Source of the DNA: Candidatus Sulfurimonas baltica | GTDB taxonomy: Bacteria > Campylobacterota > Campylobacteria > Campylobacterales > Sulfurimonadaceae | Assembly (NCBI RefSeq): GCF_015265455.1 | Contig: NZ_CP054492.1 | Location: 2,232,001 to 2,296,000 of the forward strand | Direction: 5' to 3' | Length of the DNA: 64,000 nucleotides | Part shown: positions 36,154 through 45,147 of the stretch, one piece after another | How positions within the stretch are numbered: position 1 is the first letter of the stretch | How the letters are laid out: each line of letters opens with the position of its first letter | Notes under the pieces: model-generated | Told to the model about the DNA's origin: nothing | Database searches by the model: none | Seen by the model: the letters and a program-made list of their open reading frames with translations, nothing else | Translations under genes and position numbers: made by a program

Positions 36154-39100
36154 TGAAAATACATGGATTTAGCAAGGAAGAAAAGCTAGAATACCTTGAT
36201 AAAGTAATTATAGACTTAAAAAAAGAAAGCTATAAAAGTGTTTCAAACAAGGAGATAATAGATAGGTTTAAAAAATATGGAGTATTTTTAAAAAGTACGG
36301 AATTTAGCAAACTTCATATTAGGCAGTCATTGATTCAACACAACATTACCCCTACTAATTTAAGTGCAGAAGAAAAGCAGTTTTATTTCAAACAGCTATT
36401 GCAAGAGCTAATTGATCAAGGAGCTGATATATTGACTAATAGTGAATTAATTAAAAAAATGTACGATAACTATAAAGTTAAAATATCTGAAATTGAAATT
36501 CCAAGATTAGAATTTCGAAAATTATTAGATGAAAATAATATATACACTACGAAATCAAAAAACCATGTTAAAGACATTATAGACAAAACAATTATAAATA
36601 TTTTAGAAAATGAAAATGAAATAGAAATAGAAATAAATAATGTATCACAGTTTCATAAATATGCTGAGCAATTTGGAAATGTTTCTAGAGGGAGCATAGA
36701 TAATAATATAGATTATATTCAGCAAAAAATAGATATTAAAAATATTAAATCGACAAAGCGAATTGAAGCACAGGAAATGAGTGATGAAGAAATCATTATC
36801 ATAGCTGCAAAATATTACACTAAAAAAAATGTTTACCGTATTACTGCAGCCGAAATAAGAAGTTTCACTAATAGTAGATTTAGAACTGTAAATATTGAAG
36901 TAATTAGGGAATATGCAAGTTTTCTGAAAGAGAAATATGATATTGAATTAGTTGGCCAAAATACCAGTATTGATGAAAATATAAAACAAAATGTAGATGA
37001 AATAGTTGCTTTTCTAAGAGAAACAAAAAGAAGATATAATGTATCAGAACTTGATAATATAGATAAAGTGAATGACATAGATGATTCGTTTATAGTTAAT
37101 AAATCTCTAGAGACCGACCTTACAAAGCAATGGGAGTTATATCTCAATGACTATATTATATGGCTGGCGGAGTCAAGAATTAATGTTAAAAATGGATTAT
37201 TGAGTGAATCCAATGAACTTAAAATAGATACCGAAAAAAAGAAGCTGTTAACTCTAACTCATACAGATCTGGATATTAAGAAAATGAATTTTTCTGATAT
37301 CGTGCTTTTAACACAAATTAAGAATAAAGCAAGCCATAAGGCATATGGTGTTCATATGCAAAATATGTACATTGGATTTTTACTTTTTCTCCACGCAAAA
37401 AATAAAATTATTTTTCCATTTTCTTATGTATTTGATGTCTGTTATAGTGAGCGGAAAGTACAGTCTGAACTTCCATATTACTTATCCGACAATTCAATTA
37501 ACAAAAATTTGATGGATTCAATACAGGAAAATAGATTAAGTATTAAAGATGACAAATACAAACGTATTTTTCAATTTTTTCTTTTATCATTACCTCGAAA
37601 TTTTTCTGTAAAGAAGATAGAATATAAGCACTTAGTACCCTTGTTAAATAGAAATAAAAATGATTTTAAGCGTGTAAGTGAAATTTTAAATACACTTGGC
37701 GCGAATGTTGTAGATGAAAAACCAAGATTTAAATATGTAGATAGATATATCAAATATACAAAAATAGAAAAATATAAAAAGTTGGTTGAGATTTTTAATC
37801 AAGCGATGAATCGTGTTTATAAGTCAGGAGGTTATTCAAAAGAAAAAAGTGTTTATAAAAATTGGTCAAGTTCATATGCAGACTTTTTTGACTTCTTAGA
37901 GTCAAATTATCAGAATGAGACTTTTTCAGAAAGTTTTTTATATAAAATTTTTGATTATTTAGATGAAGAAAATATCCTTACATATCAAGAATATATTCAA
38001 AATTTAAAAGTTTCTCAAAATACGAAAGCTAGGAAGCTTACACCATTGATTGTCGCTTTCTCAGGAGATTGCCCCTATAAATCCTTAGGAAAGCTAAAGG
38101 ACAATAATCCAGTTTTTTACAATACAAGTGAAAAGAATGATACTCTTAAAAAGAGAGGAGCTATTAAAAGTTTTGTCGCATTAGCAAAAATAGAAGATAT
38201 TTTAAGGAATAGACCTCCAAAAAGTGAATATTATAAAAAACTAAATATAGATAGTAAATATACTGATTGGTGGGAACACTATAATGTTGTCGTACCATTT
38301 GAGCCACTGATTCTTTTAATGCATCTTTATATTCCTGCTCGTGGAATTAACTTTAGGCTCGCAGATCGTAATACATTTTTAGTAAAAAATGAATCTGGAA
38401 ATATTAGTGGTTATCATTTCACTCATGACAAAAATAAAAAACGAAAGACTCCTTATATAGCACCAAATATTTGGGGAGATGATTTGAAAATTATTGAAGA
38501 TTTTGTTGAGTACACCAAGGTGCATTTTCCTAATCAAAAAGCAATTAAATATGATAAACAAAATCCAAATGGTATAGTCCCACTTTTTCCAAATGCCAAA
38601 GGAACTAGCTTTTATACTGAAGGTCAGCATATGAGCTACTGGAAGCGTGTTTTGTTAAAAGCACAAATTGAATTAAATAGTGAGGGCAATACGGAAAATA
38701 TTATTTTAATTTATTCAAAAAAATCTGATTTAGAATTACCAAAAGAATCTTCAGAAGTTGATAATTTATCACAAGCTTATATGGATAATTTCGATGTGAG
38801 ATACGACTTGCACTCTTTACGACATACAGGGGCAACTAGATATGCGAATGCAGGTATGCCATTAGGACTATTAAAGTTGCTCACTGGACATATTGACTTA
38901 AATGTTCTTCAATTAGTTTACATTGAAATAGATACAGATAAGATGATTCGAGTATGGAATGAGTTGCAAGATATAGACCTTGGAGGATTAGGACTAGCAG
39001 ATGCTGGAAGTAAATTAATTAATCATATTAAAAAAGTAACGAACAAGATGTTGCAAGAAAATAATCCTGAGCAACTATTAGAATTTTTAAAACAAGGAAA

Positions 39101-39902
39101 GTTTCTTACGATAGGTTCTTATCTAAGTAAAGATGAGCTAACTCTGTATACGATGGAAGATATTTCTAAAATAGAGGCTGTATTTTGGCGCTTTCCAAGA
39201 GGTGGAATTTGTACATCATCTTCATGCCCTCAAGGCTTAGAAATGCGTTGTAGTTTATGCCCTCATTTTATTACTTCTCCTGCTTATATGCATGAAATTG
39301 CTGCTTTAATAAACTTACAAAGTGAAAAACTGTGTAAGCATATAAATAGGGTGATTGAAAATCGAGAAAATGGTAATCAAGAAAACAATGAGTCCATTAG
39401 GATATCTGCGCAAATAGATTTAGAAGAAATGTTGGGCTGGGGTAAACTAATTCAAGCTCTGGATGAAATAAGAGTAGTAGATGACAATGAACAAAATATA
39501 GAAACTCCCTCCACTTCAGTTGGTACTGGCATTACTCAAGAAGCACTTTACAGGCGAGCACCAATTGTAAATAGTGACCATTTTTTACTTAAACTAGTAT
39601 ATGATGGCTTGGCTTTAAAACAGTTTGATCATGAAAGTATGCAAGATGCTTCACAAGCATTAATTACGAAATTAATTAGATATGCTGCTAGAAATGGTAA
39701 GTTTTCTGAAATAGATGGAAAAGATAAATATGAAATGCTTGAATGGTTCAAACCAGTCTACAATGAAGTGTTACTTTTAGAAAAAGATGCGTATTCTCAA
39801 GAAAAATTATCTAATATTTTAAGTCTATTATCTGATAAAGCAGTCATTGACTCATTAGAATGCAGTAGCACAAAACAATTGACATACAAGGAAGATGAAT
39901 GA
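36150..39902 (+). CDS. Very large tyrosine recombinase with N-terminal repeats and C-terminal Cys cluster
   Basis: 1250 residues starting at GTG-ATG, overlapping the previous gene by ATGA. The catalytic part is near residues 730-930: an Arg in PARGINFRLADR, H888 and R891 in DLHSLRHTGATR, H914 in LTGHIDLN and Y924 in LVYIEID. After it comes a possible zinc site with CTSSSC and CSLCPH. The N-terminal 400 residues contain at least two related helical segments (KEIIDRFKKYGV and SELIKKMYDNYKV contexts), which look like repeated DNA-binding modules. The yaaA copy overlaps its stop by 4 bp. It is probably the second active recombinase of the trio. Confidence 0.87.
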   Translation: MMKIHGFSKEEKLEYLDKVIIDLKKESYKSVSNKEIIDRFKKYGVFLKSTEFSKLHIRQSLIQHNITPTNLSAEEKQFYFKQLLQELIDQGADILTNSELIKKMYDNYKVKISEIEIPRLEFRKLLDENNIYTTKSKNHVKDIIDKTIINILENENEIEIEINNVSQFHKYAEQFGNVSRGSIDNNIDYIQQKIDIKNIKSTKRIEAQEMSDEEIIIIAAKYYTKKNVYRITAAEIRSFTNSRFRTVNIEVIREYASFLKEKYDIELVGQNTSIDENIKQNVDEIVAFLRETKRRYNVSELDNIDKVNDIDDSFIVNKSLETDLTKQWELYLNDYIIWLAESRINVKNGLLSESNELKIDTEKKKLLTLTHTDLDIKKMNFSDIVLLTQIKNKASHKAYGVHMQNMYIGFLLFLHAKNKIIFPFSYVFDVCYSERKVQSELPYYLSDNSINKNLMDSIQENRLSIKDDKYKRIFQFFLLSLPRNFSVKKIEYKHLVPLLNRNKNDFKRVSEILNTLGANVVDEKPRFKYVDRYIKYTKIEKYKKLVEIFNQAMNRVYKSGGYSKEKSVYKNWSSSYADFFDFLESNYQNETFSESFLYKIFDYLDEENILTYQEYIQNLKVSQNTKARKLTPLIVAFSGDCPYKSLGKLKDNNPVFYNTSEKNDTLKKRGAIKSFVALAKIEDILRNRPPKSEYYKKLNIDSKYTDWWEHYNVVVPFEPLILLMHLYIPARGINFRLADRNTFLVKNESGNISGYHFTHDKNKKRKTPYIAPNIWGDDLKIIEDFVEYTKVHFPNQKAIKYDKQNPNGIVPLFPNAKGTSFYTEGQHMSYWKRVLLKAQIELNSEGNTENIILIYSKKSDLELPKESSEVDNLSQAYMDNFDVRYDLHSLRHTGATRYANAGMPLGLLKLLTGHIDLNVLQLVYIEIDTDKMIRVWNELQDIDLGGLGLADAGSKLINHIKKVTNKMLQENNPEQLLEFLKQGKFLTIGSYLSKDELTLYTMEDISKIEAVFWRFPRGGICTSSSCPQGLEMRCSLCPHFITSPAYMHEIAALINLQSEKLCKHINRVIENRENGNQENNESIRISAQIDLEEMLGWGKLIQALDEIRVVDDNEQNIETPSTSVGTGITQEALYRRAPIVNSDHFLLKLVYDGLALKQFDHESMQDASQALITKLIRYAARNGKFSEIDGKDKYEMLEWFKPVYNEVLLLEKDAYSQEKLSNILSLLSDKAVIDSLECSSTKQLTYKEDE

Positions 39903-40642
39903 AAATATTATTTTCACCAGCGGAAACAAAAAAAGTCGGTGGTATTAAAGGAAATATAGAAAGTGAATGCTTTTTATTTCCCAAATTATTTGGTTTTAGA
40001 AAAGAAGTTTTAGATAGGTATCAAGGATATGTAAGTTCTGTAACAGATGAGCAACTTAGTAAATTTTTTGGAATAAAAGACTCTGCAAAGTTTGAAAAGT
40101 ATAAAACAGATATTTATAGTCAGCCTCTAATGAAAGTTATTGAAAGATACGATGGAGTTGCTTTCGATTATCTAGAATATAGTTCGCTAGATGATGCAGC
40201 TAAACAGTATATTGATCAAAATACAGTGATTTTTTCAAACTTATTTGGGCCAATGTTGGCGGGCGATTTTGGATTGCCTGAGTATAAATTGAAACAAGGT
40301 GAAAAAATTGGTGATTTTGCACCAGAAGTTTTTTATAAAAAACATTTCTCTGAAAGCCTAGATGAAATGTTGAGTGATGAAGTATATCTAGATTTAAGAG
40401 CAGGATTTTATAATAAATTTTATAAGCCTAGGACACAGTATGTTACATTAAAATTTTTAAAAGATGATAAGGTTGTGAGCCATTGGGCAAAGGCTTATCG
40501 TGGACTAGTATTAAAAGAGATGGCTCAAAATAAAATTCAATCTATTGATGAGTTTATGAAAATGGAAATAGAAAATTTATCTGTACAAGAAATTCTCAAA
40601 AAAGGCATCCATACGGAAATAGTTTTCAATATCACTAATTAA
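39899..40642 (+). CDS. yaaA: Complete element-borne YaaA (DUF328) peroxide-resistance protein
   Basis: 247 residues, the normal family length, starting MKILFSPAETKK and ending GIHTEIVFNITN. It contains FSNLFGPMLAGD, LDLRAGFYNKFYKP and HWAKAYRGLVL, conserved in the family. It overlaps the large recombinase by ATGA, so it is translated from the recombinase operon. It is divergent from the split chromosomal copy at both ends and is therefore not a recent duplication of it. It very likely replaces the function lost when the element inserted. YaaA proteins are cytoplasmic, bind DNA and limit Fenton damage in E. coli. Confidence 0.93.
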   Translation: MKILFSPAETKKVGGIKGNIESECFLFPKLFGFRKEVLDRYQGYVSSVTDEQLSKFFGIKDSAKFEKYKTDIYSQPLMKVIERYDGVAFDYLEYSSLDDAAKQYIDQNTVIFSNLFGPMLAGDFGLPEYKLKQGEKIGDFAPEVFYKKHFSESLDEMLSDEVYLDLRAGFYNKFYKPRTQYVTLKFLKDDKVVSHWAKAYRGLVLKEMAQNKIQSIDEFMKMEIENLSVQEILKKGIHTEIVFNITN

Positions 40643-40984
40643 TGGTTTAAAAAGTCATATATATTAGAAAGGTAGTTTGGTTTTAGACAATAGATTTATA
40701 ACACTAATAACACTTCATATTCATCTAAACTAAAAATACCCTAAACAGCTTTAATAACAACTGTACTTTCATTTGAATAACATTAATAAAAGTACAACAG
40801 TTTAATTTCCACATGCCAGTGTTTCGCTCAAATGCTAACTAAATATTTTGCCAATTATATTTGCATCTTTGAGTGTAGTCGTCATATAGATAATAAATAA
40901 AACATAAATCATCATATAAAATTATTTTTAATATGTTAATCTTTAGATACAATAAATAATATAAATTAGGTTCGGAGAGTTCAC
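40643..40984. other. Gene-free stretch after yaaA
   Basis: 342 bp of AT-rich DNA. I see no RNA gene or convincing open frame. The TTCGGAGAG just before 40985 is probably the RBS region of the next gene. Confidence 0.5.
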
Positions 40985-41608
40985 ATGTTTAAACTTAAAA
41001 GTTCTGCAGAAAGGTCTGAAGAAAGACTCCTTGAAGAAAAGCTATATGAGCAGGTTGCGTTGGAATTACAAAATGATAATAAAAGAGCTGGCATATGGGC
41101 TAAAGCGTTAGCTGACTCAGATGGTTCAGAAATCAAAGCACAATCACTTTATATAAAGTACCATGTACAAGCACTTAAAGATGAAATAGATATAAAAAAT
41201 GAACAACCTAAGCAAGCAACAGAACAAGAGCAAAAAGAAACAGTCAAAAAAACAAGAAGCTCTTACAGCTCCAATGAAGAATACATTAAAGATATGATAG
41301 TACAAAATACTAAAGCAAAGGAAGGTACTCATAAAAGCGTATTGTCATCTGGAAGTTTCGCAGGTAATATCAAAAATTACATTCTAGTGAGTGTTGTTTT
41401 TATAGTAACACTGTTTGTTGGTATGCTTGTCGGTGGTTTAGTTTTAAATATATTAAAACCTGATTTAGCTTCTCCTGATTTTGGCTCAGTGGCTTTTTTA
41501 GGATGGTCTTTTGGTTTTGCTTCTTTGTATTTTTATCTCAAAAAAGAATGGCTCAAATATATTTCACTTGGAATGTTCATTTTATTTGTAATCCCATTAG
41601 TACTATAG
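40985..41608 (+). CDS. Membrane protein with an N-terminal cytoplasmic helical motif, unknown
   Basis: 207 residues. The N-terminal motif LYEQVALELQNDNKRAGIWA followed by KALADSDGSE and SLYIKYHVQ is common at the start of otherwise unrelated hypothetical membrane proteins. A charged linker (about 70-125) leads to three or four hydrophobic helices from residue 130 to the end. RBS GGAGAG lies about 8 bases before the ATG. It stands alone between yaaA and an insertion-sequence graveyard. No function can be assigned. Confidence 0.7.
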   Translation: MFKLKSSAERSEERLLEEKLYEQVALELQNDNKRAGIWAKALADSDGSEIKAQSLYIKYHVQALKDEIDIKNEQPKQATEQEQKETVKKTRSSYSSNEEYIKDMIVQNTKAKEGTHKSVLSSGSFAGNIKNYILVSVVFIVTLFVGMLVGGLVLNILKPDLASPDFGSVAFLGWSFGFASLYFYLKKEWLKYISLGMFILFVIPLVL

Positions 41609-42318
41609 AAATTTATACCCCGAGAAAATCCCCACTTTTCTATAGTGATTTCTCGCTCAACCCTCTACAGAGGTGGAACACCCCCTAAACCAAGACTAAT
41701 TAAACATTCTCACATTTCACAATTAGCACTAAAATTCTATAGTGATTTTTAAAATTTTAGTATGACTCTTGTTGTAGCCTCAAGAGCTTATTAAAAACAC
41801 TCTCCCCCCACCACATCAATCTAGCAAATTGCAAAAAAACGGAGCAAATCGGATACCGATGCCGTTTTAGTTCGGACACCCGTGTCGGTTCTAATCGGAC
41901 AGTGATGCCGGAAATGATTCGGACACTTTTGGATAAAAAACGCAATTTTAGAATCGTTTAAGAAAGAGATATTTTCTAAATTTAAATACACTGATTGTAA
42001 ATGATTTTACAAAGGTGTAGGTTATGGAACATAAGTCAAGATTAAATAATCATATAAAATGAGTTATATCTTTGTAAATTTATTTTTGAAAACTCTGTAA
42101 ACACACTATTTGAAGGTATTGTCTAGCTTATCAAGTTAGCTCCAGCATCCAGAGCCATGTAATTATTATTAATTGTTCCAAAAATGAGCTAAAAATATCT
42201 ATGATTAGCTATATGAAAGTACTTAAAGTTTCTGCTAGAAGCTGTAAGCTAGGTGTTTTGAAGTTATTTGTATTCTATGAGATAGAATTTTTAATTAAGT
42301 CTATAAGTTTGATGAAAT
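41609..42318. other. Gene-free stretch with insertion-sequence debris
   Basis: 710 bp. TTCTATAGTGATTT occurs twice (41638-41651 and 41735-41748). An IS21-like repeat block lies at 41849-41932. The rest is AT-rich with no gene I can support. A 62-aa minus-strand frame at 41757-41945 merely reads through the repeats. Confidence 0.55.
41849..41932. repeat. Degenerate 23-bp-periodic repeats, probable IS21-family end remnant
   Basis: TCGGA units begin at 41849, 41872, 41895 and 41919 (TCGGATACCGATGCCG, TCGGACACCCGTGTCGG, TCGGACAGTGATGCCGG, TCGGACAC). Multiple terminal repeats of this sort are typical transposase-binding ends of IS21-family elements. No istA or istB is present. Confidence 0.55.
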
Positions 42319-42386
42319 TGTAAGCCTCCCCAAAAACTGTACTACATAAAACGGAATAATTCTGATAAAATAAATCAGGAGTATTC

Positions 42387-42653
42387 ATGCGAAGAAGTAA
42401 GTTTAGTGAGAAACAGATTATAGAGATTCTCAAAGAGATTGAAGATGGTGCAGCAGTTGTAGCAACCTTGAGAGATAAGGGTGTCAGCAAGGACACTTAT
42501 TACAAGTGGAAGCGTAAATACAGTGGTATGGAAACAGGTGATGTGAAGAAGATGAGAGAGCTTGAAAAAGAGAATGCTAAACTGAAAAAGCTTTATGCAG
42601 AGATGGCATTAATGAATGATGCACTTAAAGATGTTATTGAAAAAAAGCTCTAA
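42387..42653 (+). CDS. IS3-family transposase OrfA (helix-turn-helix subunit)
   Basis: 88 residues. MRRSKFSEKQIIEILKEIE and VSKDTYYKWKRKYSGME form the helix-turn-helix, and the end (LEKENAKLKKLYAEMALMND) is the leucine-zipper region. The ATG follows CAGGAG. An AAAAAAG slippery run just before the stop (GAA AAA AAG CTC TAA) is where a -1 shift would make OrfAB. Confidence 0.93.
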   Translation: MRRSKFSEKQIIEILKEIEDGAAVVATLRDKGVSKDTYYKWKRKYSGMETGDVKKMRELEKENAKLKKLYAEMALMNDALKDVIEKKL

Positions 42654-42702
42654 AGCCTGATGAGAAAGAGAGTTAGTTAAACATATAAACATTTATTTTT
42701 CT

Positions 42703-43488
42703 TTGAGTATCAATCAGGCTTGCAAGACATTATCAATAAGTAAATCATCATATTACTATGAGAGAAAAATCAAAGACGATAGTACTGTTGTAGATGCCCT
42801 TAATAAGCTTGTTGAGAAGCATCCAAGGAATGGCTTTTGGCTGCTTTTCAATCGATTGCGCAAGCAAGGCTTTATTTGGAATCATAAACGTGTGTATCGT
42901 GTCTATAAAGCCTTAGGATTGAATTTTAAGAAGAGAACGAAGAAAAGAATACCAGCTAGAGTTCAACATCCCTTACAAGATCTGTTTGATCCTAATGAAC
43001 AGTGGTCGATGGACTTTATGTCTAATAAGCTTTTTGATGGTCGGCGGTATCGTGTTCTAAATATCATGGATGAATTTAATCGTGAGTTTATAGAATTTGA
43101 GGTGGGAACATCTTTACCCTCAAATAAAGTTATTCAAGCCTTGCAAAGAGCCATAGAATTTAGAGGAAAGCCTCAATCAATTAGAGTTGATAATGGTCCA
43201 GAGTTTATTTCTCATAAACTTGAACAGTGGTGCTATATTCACTCCATTGAGCTTAAATTTATTCAGCCTGGATCACCAACACAGAACTCTAGAATGGAGA
43301 GATTAAATGGATCAATGCGAAGAGAGTTTTTTGATGCTTATCTCTTCGATACATTAACAGAAGTGAAAATTATGGCTGATGAGTGGATTTATGATTACAA
43401 TAATCATAGACCACATTCAATTTTAGATAAATTAAGTCCTATTGAATATTTAGATAAGTACAATCTAGAGAAGAATTATTCCGTTTAA
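42703..43488 (+). CDS. IS3-family transposase OrfB (DDE integrase domain), probably uncoupled by a frameshift
   Basis: 261 residues from a TTG; the frame is open from 42664. The DDE catalytic residues sit in WSMDFM, RVDNGPEF and QNSRMERLNGS. After the expected -1 shift the frame reads ALKPDEK and then stops, while the rest of OrfB continues as RELVKH in the next frame. One A appears to be missing near 42667. Without the OrfAB fusion, transposition is probably impaired. Confidence 0.85.
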   Translation: MSINQACKTLSISKSSYYYERKIKDDSTVVDALNKLVEKHPRNGFWLLFNRLRKQGFIWNHKRVYRVYKALGLNFKKRTKKRIPARVQHPLQDLFDPNEQWSMDFMSNKLFDGRRYRVLNIMDEFNREFIEFEVGTSLPSNKVIQALQRAIEFRGKPQSIRVDNGPEFISHKLEQWCYIHSIELKFIQPGSPTQNSRMERLNGSMRREFFDAYLFDTLTEVKIMADEWIYDYNNHRPHSILDKLSPIEYLDKYNLEKNYSV

Positions 43489-43625
43489 ACTGGTTAGGGT
43501 TTAGGGGAGGCTTACAAAATGAGCAGATAGTGTAATAAGCTCGAATGGTTTTCCTTCAAGCCTCATACCTAGTTCTAACTTTTAAATACTTAAAATTACT
43601 TTTAGAATACTATCATTGAAAATGT

Positions 43626-43880
43626 TTATTTCTTACTTAATAGCTCACAAATATCAATCTCTAAAATATGAGCGATTTTACTCAAATGCTCAATGTTGAA
43701 ATGCTGACCTTTATAGCATATCTCAGCTCTTGAGATGATAGTAACCGACTTATGCCCTATAGCCTGAGACAGCTGAAGTTGCGTTAAACCTTTTTCTTCC
43801 CTCGCCTTTTTTACATTTTTGCCAATTTGTATATGCAATTGCTCTATATGGTCGTCTGGTAAATTATCAATATCTTGCAT
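43626..43880 (-). CDS. Xre-family helix-turn-helix regulator
   Basis: 84 residues. The HTH is GKNVKKAREEKGLTQLQLSQ followed by AIGHKSVTIISRAE, and the C-terminal HILEIDICELLSKK is typical of single-domain Xre repressors. It is divergent from the zinc-ribbon gene across an 86-bp spacer holding two copies of an 18-bp repeat, so it probably represses both genes. Related pairs are common as control genes of mobile elements and defence loci. Confidence 0.85.
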   Translation of the reverse strand: MQDIDNLPDDHIEQLHIQIGKNVKKAREEKGLTQLQLSQAIGHKSVTIISRAEICYKGQHFNIEHLSKIAHILEIDICELLSKK

Positions 43881-43887
43881 TTTACGC

Positions 43888-43955
43888 CTTGCTATAAGAA
43901 GTTAGCAGATAATAATTGAATGTATGATATTATTCAACTTGCTATAACACATTAG
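43888..43955. promoter_or_regulatory. Two direct-repeat operators between xre and the zinc-ribbon gene
   Basis: CTTGCTATAAGAAGTTAG (43888-43905) and CTTGCTATAACACATTAG (43938-43955) are identical at 10 + 4 positions around a variable 4-base middle and lie exactly 50 bp apart, about five helical turns. ACGCCTT also recurs in inverted form outside them. They are likely binding sites for the divergent Xre protein. Confidence 0.6.
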
Positions 43956-43966
43956 AAGGCGTATTG

Positions 43967-45103
43967 ATGCACAAATATTTGAAGAACAGGTATAAAACAA
44001 GTCACCTATCGGACGAAGAAAAAAATAAATTAATCTCAAAATATTATAGCGGTGAATATGTGCATAAGCTTATTGAAGAATTTAGTATAAAGACATCTAT
44101 ATGCAAATTTAGCTCAACACTGCCATTAATAAAAGACTCTGAAAAAAAATGCAAAAATTGCAAATCAAACATGTCTTTTGTTCCACCATCAAAAGAGTAC
44201 AAAAGCAGAAAAGAATACTTTTGTACTACTTGTTATCACATAGAAGGTCCATTCAAATGTGAATGTAAAAATTGTGTTTTAAACAAACAAGAAGAGGCAT
44301 ATAAAAAGAAGGCAGAAAGAAAATATAAATCTAATTTTGAAAACAATATACTAGACCGAGATAAAGCAATAGATATAAAATCACTAAGTCTTAAAGAAAA
44401 GCTTTATCTAGGAGCACTATTAAGGGCTAATCAGCCATCACAAGATTGCTTCATAACCCTTAAAACAGCGATGATAAATAATTTTGCTCCAACTGCACCT
44501 TTTGCTGCCAAGATTCTAAGAGATTTACTAGAAGAAAACATTATTTTTGAAGTTAGCAACTCTAATTCTTTTATAAAATATGCTCTTAACATTAAAAATA
44601 TATGCAGTGACGAATTTATGATTTTAAACTTGATATTTCCAAGTAAAGCAATAGGCATTAATGAGGATACTTTAAGAATTATCAGAGACATACAGATATA
44701 TGAGGCAATTGAATATTTTTCAGCTCAAGCTATGATATTTAACATACCCAATATCCTGCAAAGCAATATTGATACAAAATTTTACTTATTATTTATGAAT
44801 ATTTTAAATAACAATTTCTCCACATCTCAACTTTTTAATTTTATATACACCTCCATAAGAAACTATGCTTCCAAATACAATTGTGGGATATATAATACAA
44901 ATGCTCTAGGAATAATGTATGAAAATATAGCCAATATGTATGACAAGGCTGTTGCAGAAAAGTGGATAGTTAAACCCTATAATAGATTATATACTACAAA
45001 GCCAAGTGCATTATTTAAGCTAGTTGCAAATGATTTACTTGGACTACATGATTCGTTATTTTACAAAGCAATCGGCACTACAGATATAAATTCTTACTTT
45101 TGA
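43967..45103 (+). CDS. Unknown protein with N-terminal zinc-ribbon cluster
   Basis: 378 residues from the ATG at 43967 (AGAAGG seven bases upstream); a TTG precedes it. The N-terminus has a short helix-turn-helix-like segment (DEEKNKLISKYYSGEYVHKL). It is followed by cysteines KKCKNCKS, FCTTCYH, KCECKNCV between about residues 55 and 105, which should bind one or two zincs. The rest is helical with no membrane segment and no motif I can name. Divergent pairing with Xre suggests a repressed effector. I do not recognise the family. Confidence 0.7.
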   Translation: MHKYLKNRYKTSHLSDEEKNKLISKYYSGEYVHKLIEEFSIKTSICKFSSTLPLIKDSEKKCKNCKSNMSFVPPSKEYKSRKEYFCTTCYHIEGPFKCECKNCVLNKQEEAYKKKAERKYKSNFENNILDRDKAIDIKSLSLKEKLYLGALLRANQPSQDCFITLKTAMINNFAPTAPFAAKILRDLLEENIIFEVSNSNSFIKYALNIKNICSDEFMILNLIFPSKAIGINEDTLRIIRDIQIYEAIEYFSAQAMIFNIPNILQSNIDTKFYLLFMNILNNNFSTSQLFNFIYTSIRNYASKYNCGIYNTNALGIMYENIANMYDKAVAEKWIVKPYNRLYTTKPSALFKLVANDLLGLHDSLFYKAIGTTDINSYF

Positions 45104-45147
45104 AAGCAAGTATTGTGGCTGAAAATCAACACAAAAAGGATAAGAAA

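Larger units (their letters stand above)
42319..43516 (+). mobile_element. IS3-family insertion sequence with 4-bp target duplication
   Basis: 1198 bp. The ends match over about 45 bp: both begin TGTAAGCCTCCCC and both contain AAACGGAATAATTCT 30 bp further in, read inward. AAAT flanks both sides (42315-42318 and 43517-43520) as the target duplication. It contains orfA and orfB of the IS407/IS51-like type. The intact ends and duplication suggest a fairly recent insertion, although the transposase seems frameshifted. Confidence 0.9.

Noticed and set aside
39899-40642. Element yaaA as a recent duplication of the chromosomal gene
   Set aside because: The sequence differs from both chromosomal halves throughout, including indels, so it has a separate history.
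41757-41945. 62-aa minus-strand frame as a gene
   Set aside because: It simply translates the degenerate IS-end repeats and flanking DNA.
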